Assembly (NCBI RefSeq): GCF_000327065.1
Contig: NC_019936.1
Coordinates: forward strand, 4,511,058-4,575,057
From: Stutzerimonas stutzeri RCH2
GTDB lineage: Bacteria; Pseudomonadota; Gammaproteobacteria; Pseudomonadales; Pseudomonadaceae
Direction: 5' to 3'
DNA: 64,000 bases
Numbering within the stretch: position 1 is the stretch's first letter; the number at the start of each line of letters is the position of its first letter. The notes under the pieces were generated by a model, which was not told the origin of the DNA, did not search any database, and was given only the letters and a program-made list of their open reading frames with translations. Of the stretch, positions 1-11,676 are shown in pieces. The position numbers were made by a program, and so were the translations under genes.

Positions 1-636
1 GGTCTGGATGCCGATGTTCCAGATGCTGGTGCCCTGGGCGACGATGATCATCATGCCCGCGGCAAAGTTGGAACGTTTGTCGATGCCGAACGCGGTGATG
101 ATGCCGAGCATGATCGGCACCACGCAGGCGGCGCGCGCCGTGGCGCTGGGTACCACCAGACTGAGCAGGACGATGACCACCAGCGTGCCGCCGAGGATAT
201 GCCGCGAACTGGTGCCGACCCTGGAGAGGGTCATCAAGGCAATGCGCCGGTCGAGCCCGGTCAGGGTCATCGCCGCAGCGATGAACAGGGCTCCGGCTAC
301 CAGCGCCAATGCAGGATTGGCGAAACCGGAAAGCCCCATGCCTATCGCCTTCGAGGTGCCGTAGACCACCTCGGGGTTCTCCAGCGTAGGCGCCGTGCCC
401 ACGAGGAACGCCAGCAGTGCGGTGATCATGATCGCGCTGACCTCGTAGGACACCGCTTCGGTGATCCACACCACCACTGCGAACACCAGGATGGCCAAGA
501 CACGCTGACCAGCCACGGGCAGATCGGCCGGCAACGGCATCAGCAGCACGCCAATCAGTGCCAGTAGGGCCACCAACAGACCGATCGGGATGCCGAGCAG
601 ACCTTGGCGAAGGACTACGTTAGGGGTATCGCTCAT
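1..636 (-). CDS. SLC13/DASS-family anion transporter, N-terminal part (partial)
   Basis: The minus strand reads open from an ATG at 636 to the window edge, giving the first 212 codons. The start is preceded by GGAG seven bases upstream. The protein opens with a short polar stretch (MSDTPNVVLRQG) and then hydrophobic helices, including a segment WITEAVSYEVSA at about residues 58-69, which resembles the WWxTEAxPxxVTA signature of the divalent anion:sodium symporter (DASS, SLC13) family. A second typical motif, VVPSATARAACVVPIMLGI, lies near residue 161. Such inner-membrane carriers import dicarboxylates, citrate or sulfate, but the substrate cannot be read from this fragment. The C-terminal half is outside the window. 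Confidence 0.8.
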   Translation of the reverse strand, partial: MSDTPNVVLRQGLLGIPIGLLVALLALIGVLLMPLPADLPVAGQRVLAILVFAVVVWITEAVSYEVSAIMITALLAFLVGTAPTLENPEVVYGTSKAIGMGLSGFANPALALVAGALFIAAAMTLTGLDRRIALMTLSRVGTSSRHILGGTLVVIVLLSLVVPSATARAACVVPIMLGIITAFGIDKRSNFAAGMMIIVAQGTSIWNIGIQT

Positions 637-740
637 GGTAAGGCTCCATCCGCTGACAGACGCCTTCAGCATGGGCAAGCCAGACCACCACAACCATGAC
701 CTGCGTCTATTGCGGGCCTTTGCGGCGAGTTAACCAAGTA

Positions 741-775
741 AAAAAAGCAGAACGCCGGCATGCGCCGGCGTTCTG
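741..775 (-). terminator. rho-independent terminator of katE
   Basis: A perfect 12-bp inverted repeat (CAGAACGCCGGC at 748-759, GCCGGCGTTCTG at 764-775) with a four-base loop is followed on the minus strand by a run of T (741-746). It lies about 60 bases past the katE stop. Confidence 0.85.
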
Positions 776-836
776 TGCTCGATGACTCGCCGCCAGGTTC
801 AAGCGGGCTGGTGCTCGCTCGAACCTCGCGCAAACC

Positions 837-2972
<2,136 letters not shown>

Positions 2973-3236
2973 GATGGGCCTCCATTAGCGGTGAGCTGAA
3001 CCGCGAACGATCGGGCCACGGTCTGGACCTGATGCGTGATCAATTCACGGCGTACCGGTTAGTGACCCCCATAGCGGCTACATGGTTGCCGGCCGAACCG
3101 ATTTGCTTTGGCTATAAGCCCGATGGATTTGCTCAATCGAAGCGGCACAGACAAGCGACCTCGCCGGCAAACGGGTAGAATGCCCGGCTTTCGCCGAATA
3201 TCCCGGCAACGAACGCCGCACCCACAAGGTTCGCCC

Positions 3237-4244
3237 GTGATCGAATTCCATCAAGTCCACAAAACCTATCGGACCGGCGGCAGAGACGTCCCCGCCCTGC
3301 AGCCGACGCAGCTGGAGATCGCCTCCGGTGAAGTCTTCGGCCTGATCGGCCACTCCGGCGCCGGCAAGAGCACGCTGCTGCGCCTGATCAACCGCCTCGA
3401 GGAACCCTCCGGCGGGCGCATCCTGGTCAACGGCGAAGATGTCACCGCGCTGGATGCCGATGGCCTGCGGCGCTTCCGCCAGCGCGTCGGGATGATCTTC
3501 CAGCACTTCAACCTGCTGATGTCCAAGACCGTGGCGGACAACGTCGCCATGCCGCTGCGCCTTGCCGGCATCCGCTCGCGCCGCGAGATCGACGCCCGCG
3601 TCGCCGCCCTGCTCGAGCGCGTCGGCCTCAAGGAGCACGCGCGCAAATATCCGGCGCAGCTCTCCGGCGGGCAGAAGCAGCGCGTCGGTATCGCCCGTGC
3701 GCTGGCCACGGAGCCGAGCATCCTGCTCTGCGACGAGGCCACCAGCGCCCTCGACCCACAGACCACCGCCTCGGTGCTGCAGCTGCTGGCCGAGATCAAT
3801 CGCGAACTGAAGCTGACCATCGTGCTGATCACCCACGAGATGGACGTGATCCGTCGCGTCTGCGACCGCGTGGCGGTAATGGATGCCGGTGCCATCGTCG
3901 AACAGGGTCCGGTCACCGAGGTGTTCCTGCATCCCAAGCACCCGACCACCCAGCGCTTCGTGCTGGAAGACGAAGCCATGGACGAGAGCGAACTGCACGA
4001 CGATTTCGCCCACGTGCCGGGCCGCATCCTGCGCCTGACCTTCCAGGGCGACTCCACCTACAAGCCGCTGCTGGGCACCGTCGCCCGCGAGACCGGGGTC
4101 GACTACAGCATCCTGTCCGGGCGCATCGACCGCATCAAGGACACGCCCTACGGCCAGCTCACCCTGGCGCTGATCGGCGGTGACATGACTGCAGCAATGA
4201 CCCGTCTGCAGGCGGCGGACGTGCATGTGGAGGTGCTGCGCTGA
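3237..4244 (+). CDS. metN: methionine ABC transporter ATP-binding protein MetN
   Basis: ATPase of the D-methionine/L-methionine importer. The GTG at 3237 is chosen as the start ([11 protein letters not shown]) because MetN homologues begin there; the frame is open 43 codons further upstream but that stretch is Arg/Pro-rich and unlike the family. Motifs: Walker [10 protein letters not shown] (residues 38-46), Q-loop near 89, ABC signature LSGGQ (142-146), Walker B ILLCDE with SALD (about 162-173), H-loop ITHEMD. The last 80 residues form the NIL domain that binds methionine and inhibits transport when the cell is replete. The stop overlaps the start of metI by one base. Confidence 0.95.
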   Translation: MIEFHQVHKTYRTGGRDVPALQPTQLEIASGEVFGLIGHSGAGKSTLLRLINRLEEPSGGRILVNGEDVTALDADGLRRFRQRVGMIFQHFNLLMSKTVADNVAMPLRLAGIRSRREIDARVAALLERVGLKEHARKYPAQLSGGQKQRVGIARALATEPSILLCDEATSALDPQTTASVLQLLAEINRELKLTIVLITHEMDVIRRVCDRVAVMDAGAIVEQGPVTEVFLHPKHPTTQRFVLEDEAMDESELHDDFAHVPGRILRLTFQGDSTYKPLLGTVARETGVDYSILSGRIDRIKDTPYGQLTLALIGGDMTAAMTRLQAADVHVEVLR

Positions 4245-4921
4245 TGGAAGCCTTGTTTAGCTCCCTGTTGGGCAATGTCGACTGGTACGAGATCTGGCTG
4301 GCCACGCTGGACACCCTGCTGATGCTCGGCGGCTCGCTGCTGTTCACCATCCTGCTCGGCCTGCCGCTGGGCGTGCTGCTGTTTCTCTGCGGCCCGCGTC
4401 AGCTGTTCGAAAATGCCCCGCTGTATGCCGCGCTGTCCTTCGTGGTCAATGTGCTGCGCTCGCTGCCGTTCATCATTCTGCTGATCGTGATGATTCCGTT
4501 CACCGTGCTGATCACCGGCACCTCGCTGGGCGTCGCTGGGGCGATTCCACCGCTGGTGGTGGGCGCCGCGCCGTTCTTCGCCCGCCTGGTGGAAACCGCG
4601 CTGCGCGAAGTAGACCGCGGCATCATCGAGGCGACCCAGGCCATGGGTGCGACGACGCGGCAGATCATCTTCAGCGCATTGCTGCCGGAAGCGCGTCCGG
4701 GCATCATCGCCGCCATTACCGTCACCGCCATCACCTTGGTGTCCTACACCGCGATGGCCGGTGTAGTGGGTGCCGGCGGCCTCGGCGACCTGGCCATCCG
4801 CTTCGGCTACCAGCGTTTCCAGACCGACGTGATGGTCGTCACCGTGGTCCTGCTGCTGGTGCTGGTGCAGGTGCTGCAAAGCGTCGGCGACAGGCTGGTC
4901 ACCCACTTTTCGCGCAAATAA
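4244..4921 (+). CDS. metI: methionine ABC transporter permease MetI
   Basis: Inner-membrane permease of the MetNIQ importer, 225 residues, with five or so hydrophobic helices and the MetI/EAA-loop signature around residues 120-150 (GIIEATQAMGATTRQII). Its ATG overlaps the metN stop (TGATG), so translation is coupled. It is followed after 58 bases by the binding-protein gene metQ. Confidence 0.95.
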   Translation: MEALFSSLLGNVDWYEIWLATLDTLLMLGGSLLFTILLGLPLGVLLFLCGPRQLFENAPLYAALSFVVNVLRSLPFIILLIVMIPFTVLITGTSLGVAGAIPPLVVGAAPFFARLVETALREVDRGIIEATQAMGATTRQIIFSALLPEARPGIIAAITVTAITLVSYTAMAGVVGAGGLGDLAIRFGYQRFQTDVMVVTVVLLLVLVQVLQSVGDRLVTHFSRK

Positions 4922-4979
4922 ACCGCAACCAGGGCGAGCGAACCTTCGCACCCCGCTCAACTCCTGAAGGAACCGAACG

Positions 4980-5750
4980 ATGAAGAAACTGATTGTCGCC
5001 CTGGCCGCCGTTGCCGCGTTTTCCGCGCAGGCCGAAACCCTGAACGTGGCCGCTACCGCTGTGCCGCACGCCGAGCTGCTGGAGTTCGTCAAACCGCAAC
5101 TCGCCGAGCAGGGCGTGACGCTGAACGTCAAGGTCTTCACCGACTACGTGCAGCCGAACATCCAGGTCGCCGAGAAGCGCCTGGACGCCAACTTCTTCCA
5201 GCACCAGCCGTACCTGGATGAGTTCAACAAGGGCAAGGGCACCGATCTGGTCAGCGTCGCCGGCGTGCATATCGAGCCCTTCGGTGCCTATTCCAGCAAG
5301 CACAAGTCGGTGGAGGCGCTGCCCAATGGCGCCAATGTGGTCATCCCCAACGACGCCACCAACGGCGGCCGCGCCCTGCTGCTGCTGGCCAAGGCCGGCG
5401 TGATCAGCCTCAAGGATGGCGCCGGCATCACCGCCACGCCGAAGGACATCGCCGACAACCCCAAGCGCATCAAGGTGCGTGAGCTGGAAGCCGCGACCCT
5501 GCCGCGCGTACTGACCCAGGTCGACCTGGCGCTGATCAACACCAACTACGCGCTGGAAGCCAAGCTGAACCCGACCCAGGATGCCCTGGTCATCGAAGGC
5601 AGCGACTCGCCCTACGTGAACATCCTGGTTGCCCGTCCGGACAACAAGGACAGCGACGCCATGCAGAAACTGGCCGCCGCGCTGCACAGCGAAGAAGTGC
5701 GCAAGTTCATCGAGGAAAAGTACAAGGGTGCCGTGGTTCCGGCCTTCTGA
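4980..5750 (+). CDS. metQ: methionine-binding protein MetQ (NlpA family)
   Basis: Periplasmic substrate-binding component of MetNIQ. It has a short signal peptide (MKKLIVALAAVAAFSAQA) with a type I cleavage site after AQA; there is no lipobox cysteine, so unlike E. coli MetQ it should be a soluble periplasmic protein. The NlpA/MetQ fold is indicated by ATAVPHAELLEFVKP, FFQHQPYLDEFN and the C-terminal SEEVRKFIEEKYKGAVVPAF. The start follows GAAGGAACCGAACG. It is the last gene of the metNIQ operon and is closed by a strong terminator. Confidence 0.95.
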   Translation: MKKLIVALAAVAAFSAQAETLNVAATAVPHAELLEFVKPQLAEQGVTLNVKVFTDYVQPNIQVAEKRLDANFFQHQPYLDEFNKGKGTDLVSVAGVHIEPFGAYSSKHKSVEALPNGANVVIPNDATNGGRALLLLAKAGVISLKDGAGITATPKDIADNPKRIKVRELEAATLPRVLTQVDLALINTNYALEAKLNPTQDALVIEGSDSPYVNILVARPDNKDSDAMQKLAAALHSEEVRKFIEEKYKGAVVPAF

Positions 5751-5772
5751 CCGTGACCGCTCCGCTCTGAAG

Positions 5773-5802
5773 AAACCCCGCCTCGGCGGGGTTTTTCGTT
5801 TT
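5773..5802 (+). terminator. rho-independent terminator of metNIQ
   Basis: Inverted repeat AAACCCCG (5773-5780) and CGGGGTTT (5787-5794) with loop CCTCGG, followed by TTTTTCGTTTTC, 22 bases after the metQ stop. Confidence 0.9.
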
Positions 5803-6104
5803 CGCTGCGCTGGTACGGGTGCCTCCGGCCACAATCCCGCAAATTTGCTGCGTAGACCCCGGCGAATGATTTCGATGGATGGCCACCCGTGGATCGCCAC
5901 CCGGTGGATCGATGAAGCGCGATCCACCCTACGGCCGAGCCACTTCGTTACGTAGGGTGGATGTCGTCATTTACATCCACCGCGGCGCCGCTCAGCGATG
6001 GCCAGCCGGTGGAGGCCACGCCGTATATCGATAAAGCGCGATCCACCCTACGTCCGAATCAGATCAGAACGCGGGCCGCTGATATGTCTCGCGCAGCATG
6101 CTCT
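5803..6104. repeat. gene-free region with a cluster of GGTGGAT/ATCCACC repeats
   Basis: About 300 bases between the metQ terminator and the alcohol dehydrogenase carry no plausible gene. They hold three copies of a short palindromic repeat. Copy 1 is GGTGGATC (5903-5910) and GATCCACC (5921-5928) around a 10-base loop, then CTACG. Copy 2 is GGTGGATGT (5956-5964) and ACATCCACC (5973-5981). Copy 3 (6027-6052) repeats 5908-5933 with one mismatch in 26. Related palindromes occur at 14137-14358. Confidence 0.75.
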
Positions 6105-7088
6105 TCACGGCACCAGCACCGCAGCACCCTGAAAGCGCCCATGGCGCAGGTCATCCAGCGCCTGGTTGGCCTGTTCCAGCGGGTAGGCATGGGTCTCGGT
6201 ATGGATGCCGACCTGGGCGGCGACCGGGAAGAACTCCAGGCCGTCCTGGCGGGTCAGGTTGGCCACCGAGACCAGTTCGCGCTCCTGCCAGAGGATGTCG
6301 TAGGGGAAGCTCGGAATATCACTCATGTGGATGCCGGCGCAGACCACCCGGCCGCCCTTGCGCACGGCTCGCAGCGCCGCCGGCACCAGCTCACCGGCCG
6401 GTGCATAGATGATCGCCGCATCCAGCGGCACCGGTGGCAGCTCCCCTGAATCCCCGGCCCAAACCGCACCCAGCGAACGGGCGAAGTCCTGCGCGGCCAC
6501 ATCGCCCGGGCGGCTGAAGGCGTAGACATCACGCCCCTGCCAGCGCGCCACCTGCATGACGATATGCGCCGCGGCGCCGAAGCCGTACAGCCCGAGACGC
6601 TTGCCGTCGCCGGCCTTGACCAATGAGCGCCAGCCGATCAGCCCGGCGCAGAGCAGCGGCGCCAGTGCCACGGCATCGCCTTGCTCGCCAAGGTCGAAGG
6701 CGAAGCGCGCGTCGGCCACCACGTATTCGGCATAGCCGCCGGGCCGGGTGTAACCAGTGAACTGCGGCGCGTCGCAGAGGTTTTCCTCGGCGTGCTGGCA
6801 GTAGCTGCAGGTGCCGCAGGTATGCCCGAGCCAGGGAATGCCGACCCGCTGGCCCAGCTCGAAACCGCTGACGCCTTCGCCCAGCGCATCGACGCGGCCA
6901 ACGATTTCGTGGCCGGGAATGATCGGCAGCGGCGCCGCCGGCAGCTCGCCATCCACCACGTGCAGGTCGGTGCGACAGACGCCGCAGGCCAGCACTCTGA
7001 CCCGCAGCTCCCCAGGGCCGGGTTGCGGCTCGGGAATGTCACGCAAGTGCAGCGGTTCGCCCGTTATTTCCAGCAACATGGCACGCAT
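6105..7088 (-). CDS. zinc-dependent alcohol dehydrogenase family protein
   Basis: Medium-chain NAD(P)-dependent alcohol dehydrogenase of 327 residues. The catalytic zinc site is Cys38 (ACGVCRTD) with His60-Glu61 (PGHEIVGRV); the structural zinc lobe is Cys91, Cys94, Cys97 and Cys105 ([15 protein letters not shown]). The nucleotide-binding region carries [10 protein letters not shown] (about residues 165-174) rather than the usual GxGxxG, as in the COG1064 AdhA-like subgroup. It stands alone, divergent from the VOC gene. Substrate is not predictable beyond primary alcohols or aldehydes. Confidence 0.88.
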   Translation of the reverse strand: MRAMLLEITGEPLHLRDIPEPQPGPGELRVRVLACGVCRTDLHVVDGELPAAPLPIIPGHEIVGRVDALGEGVSGFELGQRVGIPWLGHTCGTCSYCQHAEENLCDAPQFTGYTRPGGYAEYVVADARFAFDLGEQGDAVALAPLLCAGLIGWRSLVKAGDGKRLGLYGFGAAAHIVMQVARWQGRDVYAFSRPGDVAAQDFARSLGAVWAGDSGELPPVPLDAAIIYAPAGELVPAALRAVRKGGRVVCAGIHMSDIPSFPYDILWQERELVSVANLTRQDGLEFFPVAAQVGIHTETHAYPLEQANQALDDLRHGRFQGAAVLVP

Positions 7089-7185
7089 CGACGGCTCTCC
7101 TTTCGTCTCCGGTCTGCTGCAGGGTAGGCCGATCGGCGAAAAAAGGCTCTAGACTCGAAGCGTCCCATGCCCAGGAGTGCCACCT

Positions 7186-7611
7186 ATGACGCTTTCGCCC
7201 TTTCATCTCGCCATTCCCGTCTACGACCTGGCCGCCGCGCGCGCCTTCTATGGCGAGGCGTTCGGCTGCGCCGAGGGCCGCAGCAGCGAGCACTGGGTGG
7301 ATTTCGATTTCTTCGGTCACCAGCTAGTGATCCACGAAGCACCGAAGATGCCGCATCAGGAAGCAGCCCACAGCAACCCGGTGGATGGCCACGACGTACC
7401 GGTGCCACATTTCGGCGTGGTGCTTGGCTGGGAGCAATGGGAGGCGCTGGCCGAGCGGCTGCAGGCGCGGGGCACGCGCTTCGTCATCGAGCCCTACGTG
7501 CGCTTCCAGGGCCAGGTCGGCGAACAGGCGACCATGTTCCTGCTCGACCCCTGCGGCAATGCGCTGGAGTTCAAGGCGTTCAAGGACATGAGTCAGCTGT
7601 TCGCCAAGTGA
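7186..7611 (+). CDS. VOC (glyoxalase/bleomycin-resistance fold) family protein
   Basis: Small 141-residue protein with the beta-alpha-beta-beta-beta pattern of the vicinal oxygen chelate superfamily: [22 protein letters not shown] at the N-terminus and [17 protein letters not shown] at the C-terminus, with candidate metal ligands His8, His75 or so and the C-terminal Glu of LEFK. The ATG at 7186 is preferred over the GTG at 7177, because AGGAG (7173-7177) is correctly spaced for the ATG and overlaps the GTG. The actual substrate is unknown; genomes often label it a glyoxalase. Confidence 0.85.
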   Translation: MTLSPFHLAIPVYDLAAARAFYGEAFGCAEGRSSEHWVDFDFFGHQLVIHEAPKMPHQEAAHSNPVDGHDVPVPHFGVVLGWEQWEALAERLQARGTRFVIEPYVRFQGQVGEQATMFLLDPCGNALEFKAFKDMSQLFAK

Positions 7612-7617
7612 GCAGGA

Positions 7618-8154
7618 TCAGCCGCGCTCAGCGATGTGCTGATCCTTGAGCTTCACGTAGTTGCCGGCGGTGTAACTGAAGAAGCTGCGCTCTTTTTCGG
7701 TCAGCGGACGGGCCTGCTTTACCGGGCTGCCAACGTAGAGATAGCCGCTTTCCAACGTCTTGCCCGGCGGCACCAGGCTGCCGGCACCGATGATCACTTC
7801 GTCCTCGACCACCACGCCGTCCATCACGATCGAACCCATGCCCACCAGAATGCGATTGCCCAAGGTGCAACCGTGCAGCGTGACCTTGTGCCCGACGGTG
7901 ACTTCGTCGCCGATGGTCAGCGGAAAGCCGCCCGGGTTGTACGGCCCGGCATGGGTGATGTGCAGCACGCTGCCGTCCTGAACACTCGAGCGCGCGCCGA
8001 TGCGGATGCGGTGCATGTCGCCGCGGATCACCGTCAGCGGCCAAACCGAGCTGTCGGCGCCGATCTCGATATCGCCGATAAGCACCGCGGAGTCGTCGAC
8101 GAACACGCGCTCGCCCAGTGTCGGAGTGCTGTTTTGGAAGCTGCGTATCGCCAC
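7618..8154 (-). CDS. gamma-carbonic-anhydrase family protein (left-handed beta-helix)
   Basis: 178 residues of hexapeptide repeats (for example IGDIEIGADSSVWP, GDEVTVGHKVTL, MDGVVVEDEVIIGAG), the trimeric left-handed beta-helix of YrdA/PaaY-type gamma carbonic anhydrases. Candidate zinc ligands are His65 or His68 (LHITHAG), His89 and His94 (VGHKVTLHGC), and the conserved Arg-Asp of VIRGDMH lies at 44-46. Activity as a true carbonic anhydrase is not assured in this subfamily. It converges with the VOC gene, with only six bases between the stops. Confidence 0.9.
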   Translation of the reverse strand: MAIRSFQNSTPTLGERVFVDDSAVLIGDIEIGADSSVWPLTVIRGDMHRIRIGARSSVQDGSVLHITHAGPYNPGGFPLTIGDEVTVGHKVTLHGCTLGNRILVGMGSIVMDGVVVEDEVIIGAGSLVPPGKTLESGYLYVGSPVKQARPLTEKERSFFSYTAGNYVKLKDQHIAERG

Positions 8155-8412
8155 GATAGAAACCTCTTTGGCTGCGGGAAGGGCCGATTGTAATTAAGAT
8201 GGCCGCCATTGCCGCTGCGGACCAATGCTGAGCAGCATGCCGCCTGCCGTGGTCAGAGTTAACTACCGGCTGCTTGCCCGGCGGCCCGTTTCGTCGCCCG
8301 GCGTTGAAAAAGCGCGGCAGCGCGTCCATCTAGGACATCTGCCTGCGCGCTGGCCTGTCCAGCCTCGCTCCAGTGAGCGGCCTGCAATCCTCTTCGTCAC
8401 AAGGTGTCCCCC

Positions 8413-10464
8413 GTGAGCGCGAACAATCCCCTGCTGCAAGATTTCGACCTGCCGCCCTACTCCGAGATTCGCCCGGAGCACGTCGAGCCGGCCATCGACA
8501 CCATCCTCGGTGACAACCGCGTGGCGATCCAGGAACTGCTTAGCCGCCCGGCCGACAGCCTCGACTGGCAGACCCTGGTGGTCGGCCTCGACGAACTGAA
8601 CGATCGCCTCGCGCGCGCCTGGGGGCCGGTCAGCCACCTCAACTCCGTGTGCAACAGCCCGGAGCTGCGTACCGCCTATGAGGCCTGCCTGCCCAAGCTG
8701 TCGGCCTACTACACCGAACTCGGACAGAACCGCGCGCTGTTCGAGGCCTACCAGGCATTGGCCGCGAGCCCCGCGGCGGCTGGCTTCGAGGTGGCGCAGA
8801 AGACCATCCTTGAGCATTCGCTGCGTGACTTCCGCCTGTCCGGCATCGACCTGCCGCCGGTCGAGCAGCAACGCTTCGGCGCCATCCAGATGAAGCTCGC
8901 CGAACTCGGCAGCAAGTTCTCCAACCAGCTGCTGGACGCCACCCAGGGCTGGACCCGGCACATCACCGACGAAAGCCTGCTGGCCGGCATCACCGACTCG
9001 GCCAAGGCGCAGATGGCCGAGGCAGCCAAGGCGAAGGATCTGGACGGCTGGCTGATCACCCTGGAATTCCCCAGCTACTACGCGGTGATGACCTACGCCG
9101 ACAACCGCGACCTGCGCGAGGAGGTCTACGCCGCCTACTGCACCCGCGCCTCGGACCAGGGCCCGAATGCCGGGCAGTTCGACAACGGCCCGGTAATGGC
9201 CGAGATCCTCGAGCTGCGCCACGAGCTGGCCGGGCTACTCGGCTACGGCAACTTCGCCGAGCTGTCGCTGGCGACCAAGATGGCCGAATCCACCGAGCAG
9301 GTGCTGAGCTTCCTGCGTGACCTGGCGGTGCGCAGCAAGCCGTTCGCCGAGCGCGACCTGGCCGAACTGCGCGCCTTCGCCGCCGAGCAGGGCCTAGACG
9401 ATCTGCAGAGCTGGGACCTCGGTTACTACGCCGAGAAGCTGCGCCAGCAGCGCTACAGCCTGAACCAGGAAGAGCTGCGCGCCTACTTCCCGATCGACAA
9501 GGTGCTGTCCGGGCTGTTCTGCATCGTCCAGCGCCTGTACGGCATCGATATCCACGAGCTGGAGCAGTTCGACGGCTGGCATCCCGAGGTGCGCCTGTTC
9601 GAGATCAGCGAGAACGGCCAGCACGTTGGGCGCTTCTTCTTCGACCTCTACGCGCGGCCGAACAAGCGCGGTGGCGCCTGGATGGACGGCGCCCGCGACA
9701 AGCGCCGCACCGCCCTCGGCACCCTGCAGACGCCAGTGGCCAACCTGGTCTGCAACTTCACCCCGCCGGTGGGTGAGCGCCCGGCGCTGCTGACCCACGA
9801 TGAAGTCACCACGCTGTTCCACGAATTCGGCCATGGCCTGCATCACCTGCTGACCCAGGTCGAACATGCCGGTGCCTCGGGCATCAATGGCGTGGCCTGG
9901 GACGCGGTGGAGCTGCCGAGCCAGTTCATGGAGAACTGGTGCTGGGATCCCGAAGGCCTGGCGCACATCTCCGGTCATTACCAGACCGGCGAGCGCCTGC
10001 CGCAGGACAAGCTGGACATGATGTTGGCGGCGAAGAACTTCCAGTCCGGCATGATGATGGCGCGCCAGCTGGAGTTCTCCCTGTTCGACTTCGAACTGCA
10101 CGCCACCCACGGCGACGGCCGCAGTGTGCTGCAGGTGCTCGAACACATCCGCGACGAGGTCTCGGTGATGCGCCCGCCGGCCTACAACCGTTTCCCCAAC
10201 AGCTTCGCGCACATCTTCTCCGGCGGTTACGCGGCCGGTTACTACAGCTACAAGTGGGCCGAAGTGCTGTCGTCCGATGCCTTCTCGCGCTTCGAGGAAG
10301 AAGGCGTGTTCAACTCCGAGACCGGGCGCGCCTTCCGCGAGGCGATTCTCGCCCGTGGCGGCTCGCAGGAGCCGATGGTACTGTTCGTCGATTTCCGAGG
10401 CCGCGAGCCGTCCATCGACGCCCTGCTGCGCCACCTCGGGCTGGTAGCGGAGGCTGCGGCATGA
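8413..10464 (+). CDS. prlC: oligopeptidase A (M3 family metallopeptidase)
   Basis: Cytoplasmic zinc metallopeptidase that degrades short peptides, including cleaved signal peptides. The M3 zinc motif HEFGH is at residues 470-474, in LFHEFGHGLHH, with the third-ligand glutamate expected in the following WDAVELPSQFMENW segment. The length of 683 residues is normal. The GTG at 8413 (MSANNPLLQDFDLP) is taken as the start, since AAGG at 8401-8404 is spaced for it and overlaps the alternative GTG at 8404. The stop overlaps the next start (ATGA), so the zinc-protein gene is coupled to it. Confidence 0.95.
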   Translation: MSANNPLLQDFDLPPYSEIRPEHVEPAIDTILGDNRVAIQELLSRPADSLDWQTLVVGLDELNDRLARAWGPVSHLNSVCNSPELRTAYEACLPKLSAYYTELGQNRALFEAYQALAASPAAAGFEVAQKTILEHSLRDFRLSGIDLPPVEQQRFGAIQMKLAELGSKFSNQLLDATQGWTRHITDESLLAGITDSAKAQMAEAAKAKDLDGWLITLEFPSYYAVMTYADNRDLREEVYAAYCTRASDQGPNAGQFDNGPVMAEILELRHELAGLLGYGNFAELSLATKMAESTEQVLSFLRDLAVRSKPFAERDLAELRAFAAEQGLDDLQSWDLGYYAEKLRQQRYSLNQEELRAYFPIDKVLSGLFCIVQRLYGIDIHELEQFDGWHPEVRLFEISENGQHVGRFFFDLYARPNKRGGAWMDGARDKRRTALGTLQTPVANLVCNFTPPVGERPALLTHDEVTTLFHEFGHGLHHLLTQVEHAGASGINGVAWDAVELPSQFMENWCWDPEGLAHISGHYQTGERLPQDKLDMMLAAKNFQSGMMMARQLEFSLFDFELHATHGDGRSVLQVLEHIRDEVSVMRPPAYNRFPNSFAHIFSGGYAAGYYSYKWAEVLSSDAFSRFEEEGVFNSETGRAFREAILARGGSQEPMVLFVDFRGREPSIDALLRHLGLVAEAAA

Positions 10465-10739
10465 GCAACGAAGTATCCCGAGTCACTCCCAAACGCTTCA
10501 TCGCCGGGGCCGTGTGCCCCGCGTGCAGCGGCACGGACTGCATCAAGATGTGGGACGTCGACGGCGTGCCGCATCGCGAGTGCGTGATCTGCGGCTACGC
10601 CGATACCCTCAACGCCCAGGGCATCTCGGTACCCATGGAGCTCGGCACGCGGGTCAACAAGGTCCAGCCCAAGCCGGCCGACCCGCAGGTGCAGTCGGTG
10701 CAGTTTTTCCCTAATCCGAAGTTGAAGAAGCCGGAATAG
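10461..10739 (+). CDS. YheV-like small zinc-ribbon protein
   Basis: 92 residues with two CxxC pairs, Cys19/Cys22 and Cys41/Cys44 (AVCPACSG and ECVICGYAD), forming a probable zinc ribbon, and the C-terminal VQFFPNPKLKKPE typical of the TIGR02443/YheV family. It overlaps prlC by four bases. In gammaproteobacteria this family commonly sits next to prlC; its function is not known, though a role as a small metal-binding accessory is plausible. Confidence 0.88.
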   Translation: MSNEVSRVTPKRFIAGAVCPACSGTDCIKMWDVDGVPHRECVICGYADTLNAQGISVPMELGTRVNKVQPKPADPQVQSVQFFPNPKLKKPE

Positions 10740-10744
10740 CCGCC

Positions 10745-11521
10745 GTGCTGCACCTGACCTGCGGCGATCTGGCTGGCGACAGCGTGCGTGCGCTGCTGGC
10801 CGAGCATGAGCCCCAAGCGCAGGTGCGGGTGTTACGCGATGACCTAGCCGTCGGACCACTGATTGACGTGGATCGTGCGCCTTGCGCTGCTCGCGCAGCC
10901 TTCTGGGAGCGGGTGTGGCCCGCTGAGGTGACTCCGCGCCCGGCCCTCGCCAACGATCTGGCGGCTGATGCACTCTGGCTGGCCGAGCTATCCAACCACG
11001 CCCAGGCCGTGACCGTCTGGCACGGCGACAGTGCATCCGAGCAGCTACTGCTGGCTCGAGTCGCCGCGGCGCTGCAGGGCTCAAGCTGCATGCTGAACGA
11101 AGTTGCCTGTGGTACGGGCGACAGTAGCGTCAGCCGGCGCAAGGCCGTGTCCATGCATTCGCCCGAAGCGCTGGCCGAGCTGTATAAGCCGCAGGCTATT
11201 TCGGCATCGCGCCGAGGCGAGCTCGCGGTGGCCTGGCATCAGCAATGCGCCAGCCCGTATGACATTCGGCGCTGGCGCGATGGGACTTTTCAGGGTGAAG
11301 ACTATCGGACAATCGATGTGGCGCTCGTCGCTGCCTGTTCCAGTGCTTTCGGTCCGCTCGCGCGTGCAATGGCCGAGGTCATGGGCCATTGCGATGGTTT
11401 CTTCGCCACCGATTTCTTTCTCTACTGGCGCGCTCGCGAGCTGGCCGCTGCTGCGCAGCTGGAATTACTGGGCGATCCCGTAGCCGGCTACCGTGACCTG
11501 CAGGTACGCCGCCTCGGCTAA
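10745..11521 (+). CDS. DUF1835/DUF3658-type protein of unknown function
   Basis: 258 residues starting at a GTG five bases after the zinc-protein stop, so probably in the prlC transcription unit. The N-terminus (LHLTCGDLAGDSVRALL, then RVLRDDLAVGPL) and HGDSASEQLLLARVAAAL resemble the DUF1835 domain; the C-terminal part (about 165-258) resembles DUF3658. No signal peptide or membrane segment is evident. I do not know a biochemical function. Confidence 0.75.
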   Translation: MLHLTCGDLAGDSVRALLAEHEPQAQVRVLRDDLAVGPLIDVDRAPCAARAAFWERVWPAEVTPRPALANDLAADALWLAELSNHAQAVTVWHGDSASEQLLLARVAAALQGSSCMLNEVACGTGDSSVSRRKAVSMHSPEALAELYKPQAISASRRGELAVAWHQQCASPYDIRRWRDGTFQGEDYRTIDVALVAACSSAFGPLARAMAEVMGHCDGFFATDFFLYWRARELAAAAQLELLGDPVAGYRDLQVRRLG

Positions 11522-11561
11522 AAGCTTGCTGTTCGAGGACTGGGCAGGCCTACGGCCCGCT

Positions 11562-11636
11562 TCGCCGCGAGGGCGCGCCTCCCACAGGTTGTGGTGTGCA
11601 CATGCTGCTTTGGTGGGAGGCCCGCCCCCGGGGCGA
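11562..11636. repeat. inverted pair of REP-like elements
   Basis: Two 25-base elements in opposite orientation, 11562-11586 (reads TCGCCGCGAGGGCG then CGCCTCCCACA) and 11612-11636 (GGTGGGAGGCCCG then CCCCCGGGGCGA), match in 21 of 25 positions once one is reversed. They are separated by 25 bases in the gap between two convergent genes, where Pseudomonas REP pairs (REPINs) usually sit, and could also act as a bidirectional mRNA end. Confidence 0.7.
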
Positions 11637-11676
11637 TGCTTTCAGCTTCTGGCTGTTGCGGGGTCGATATGGCCTT

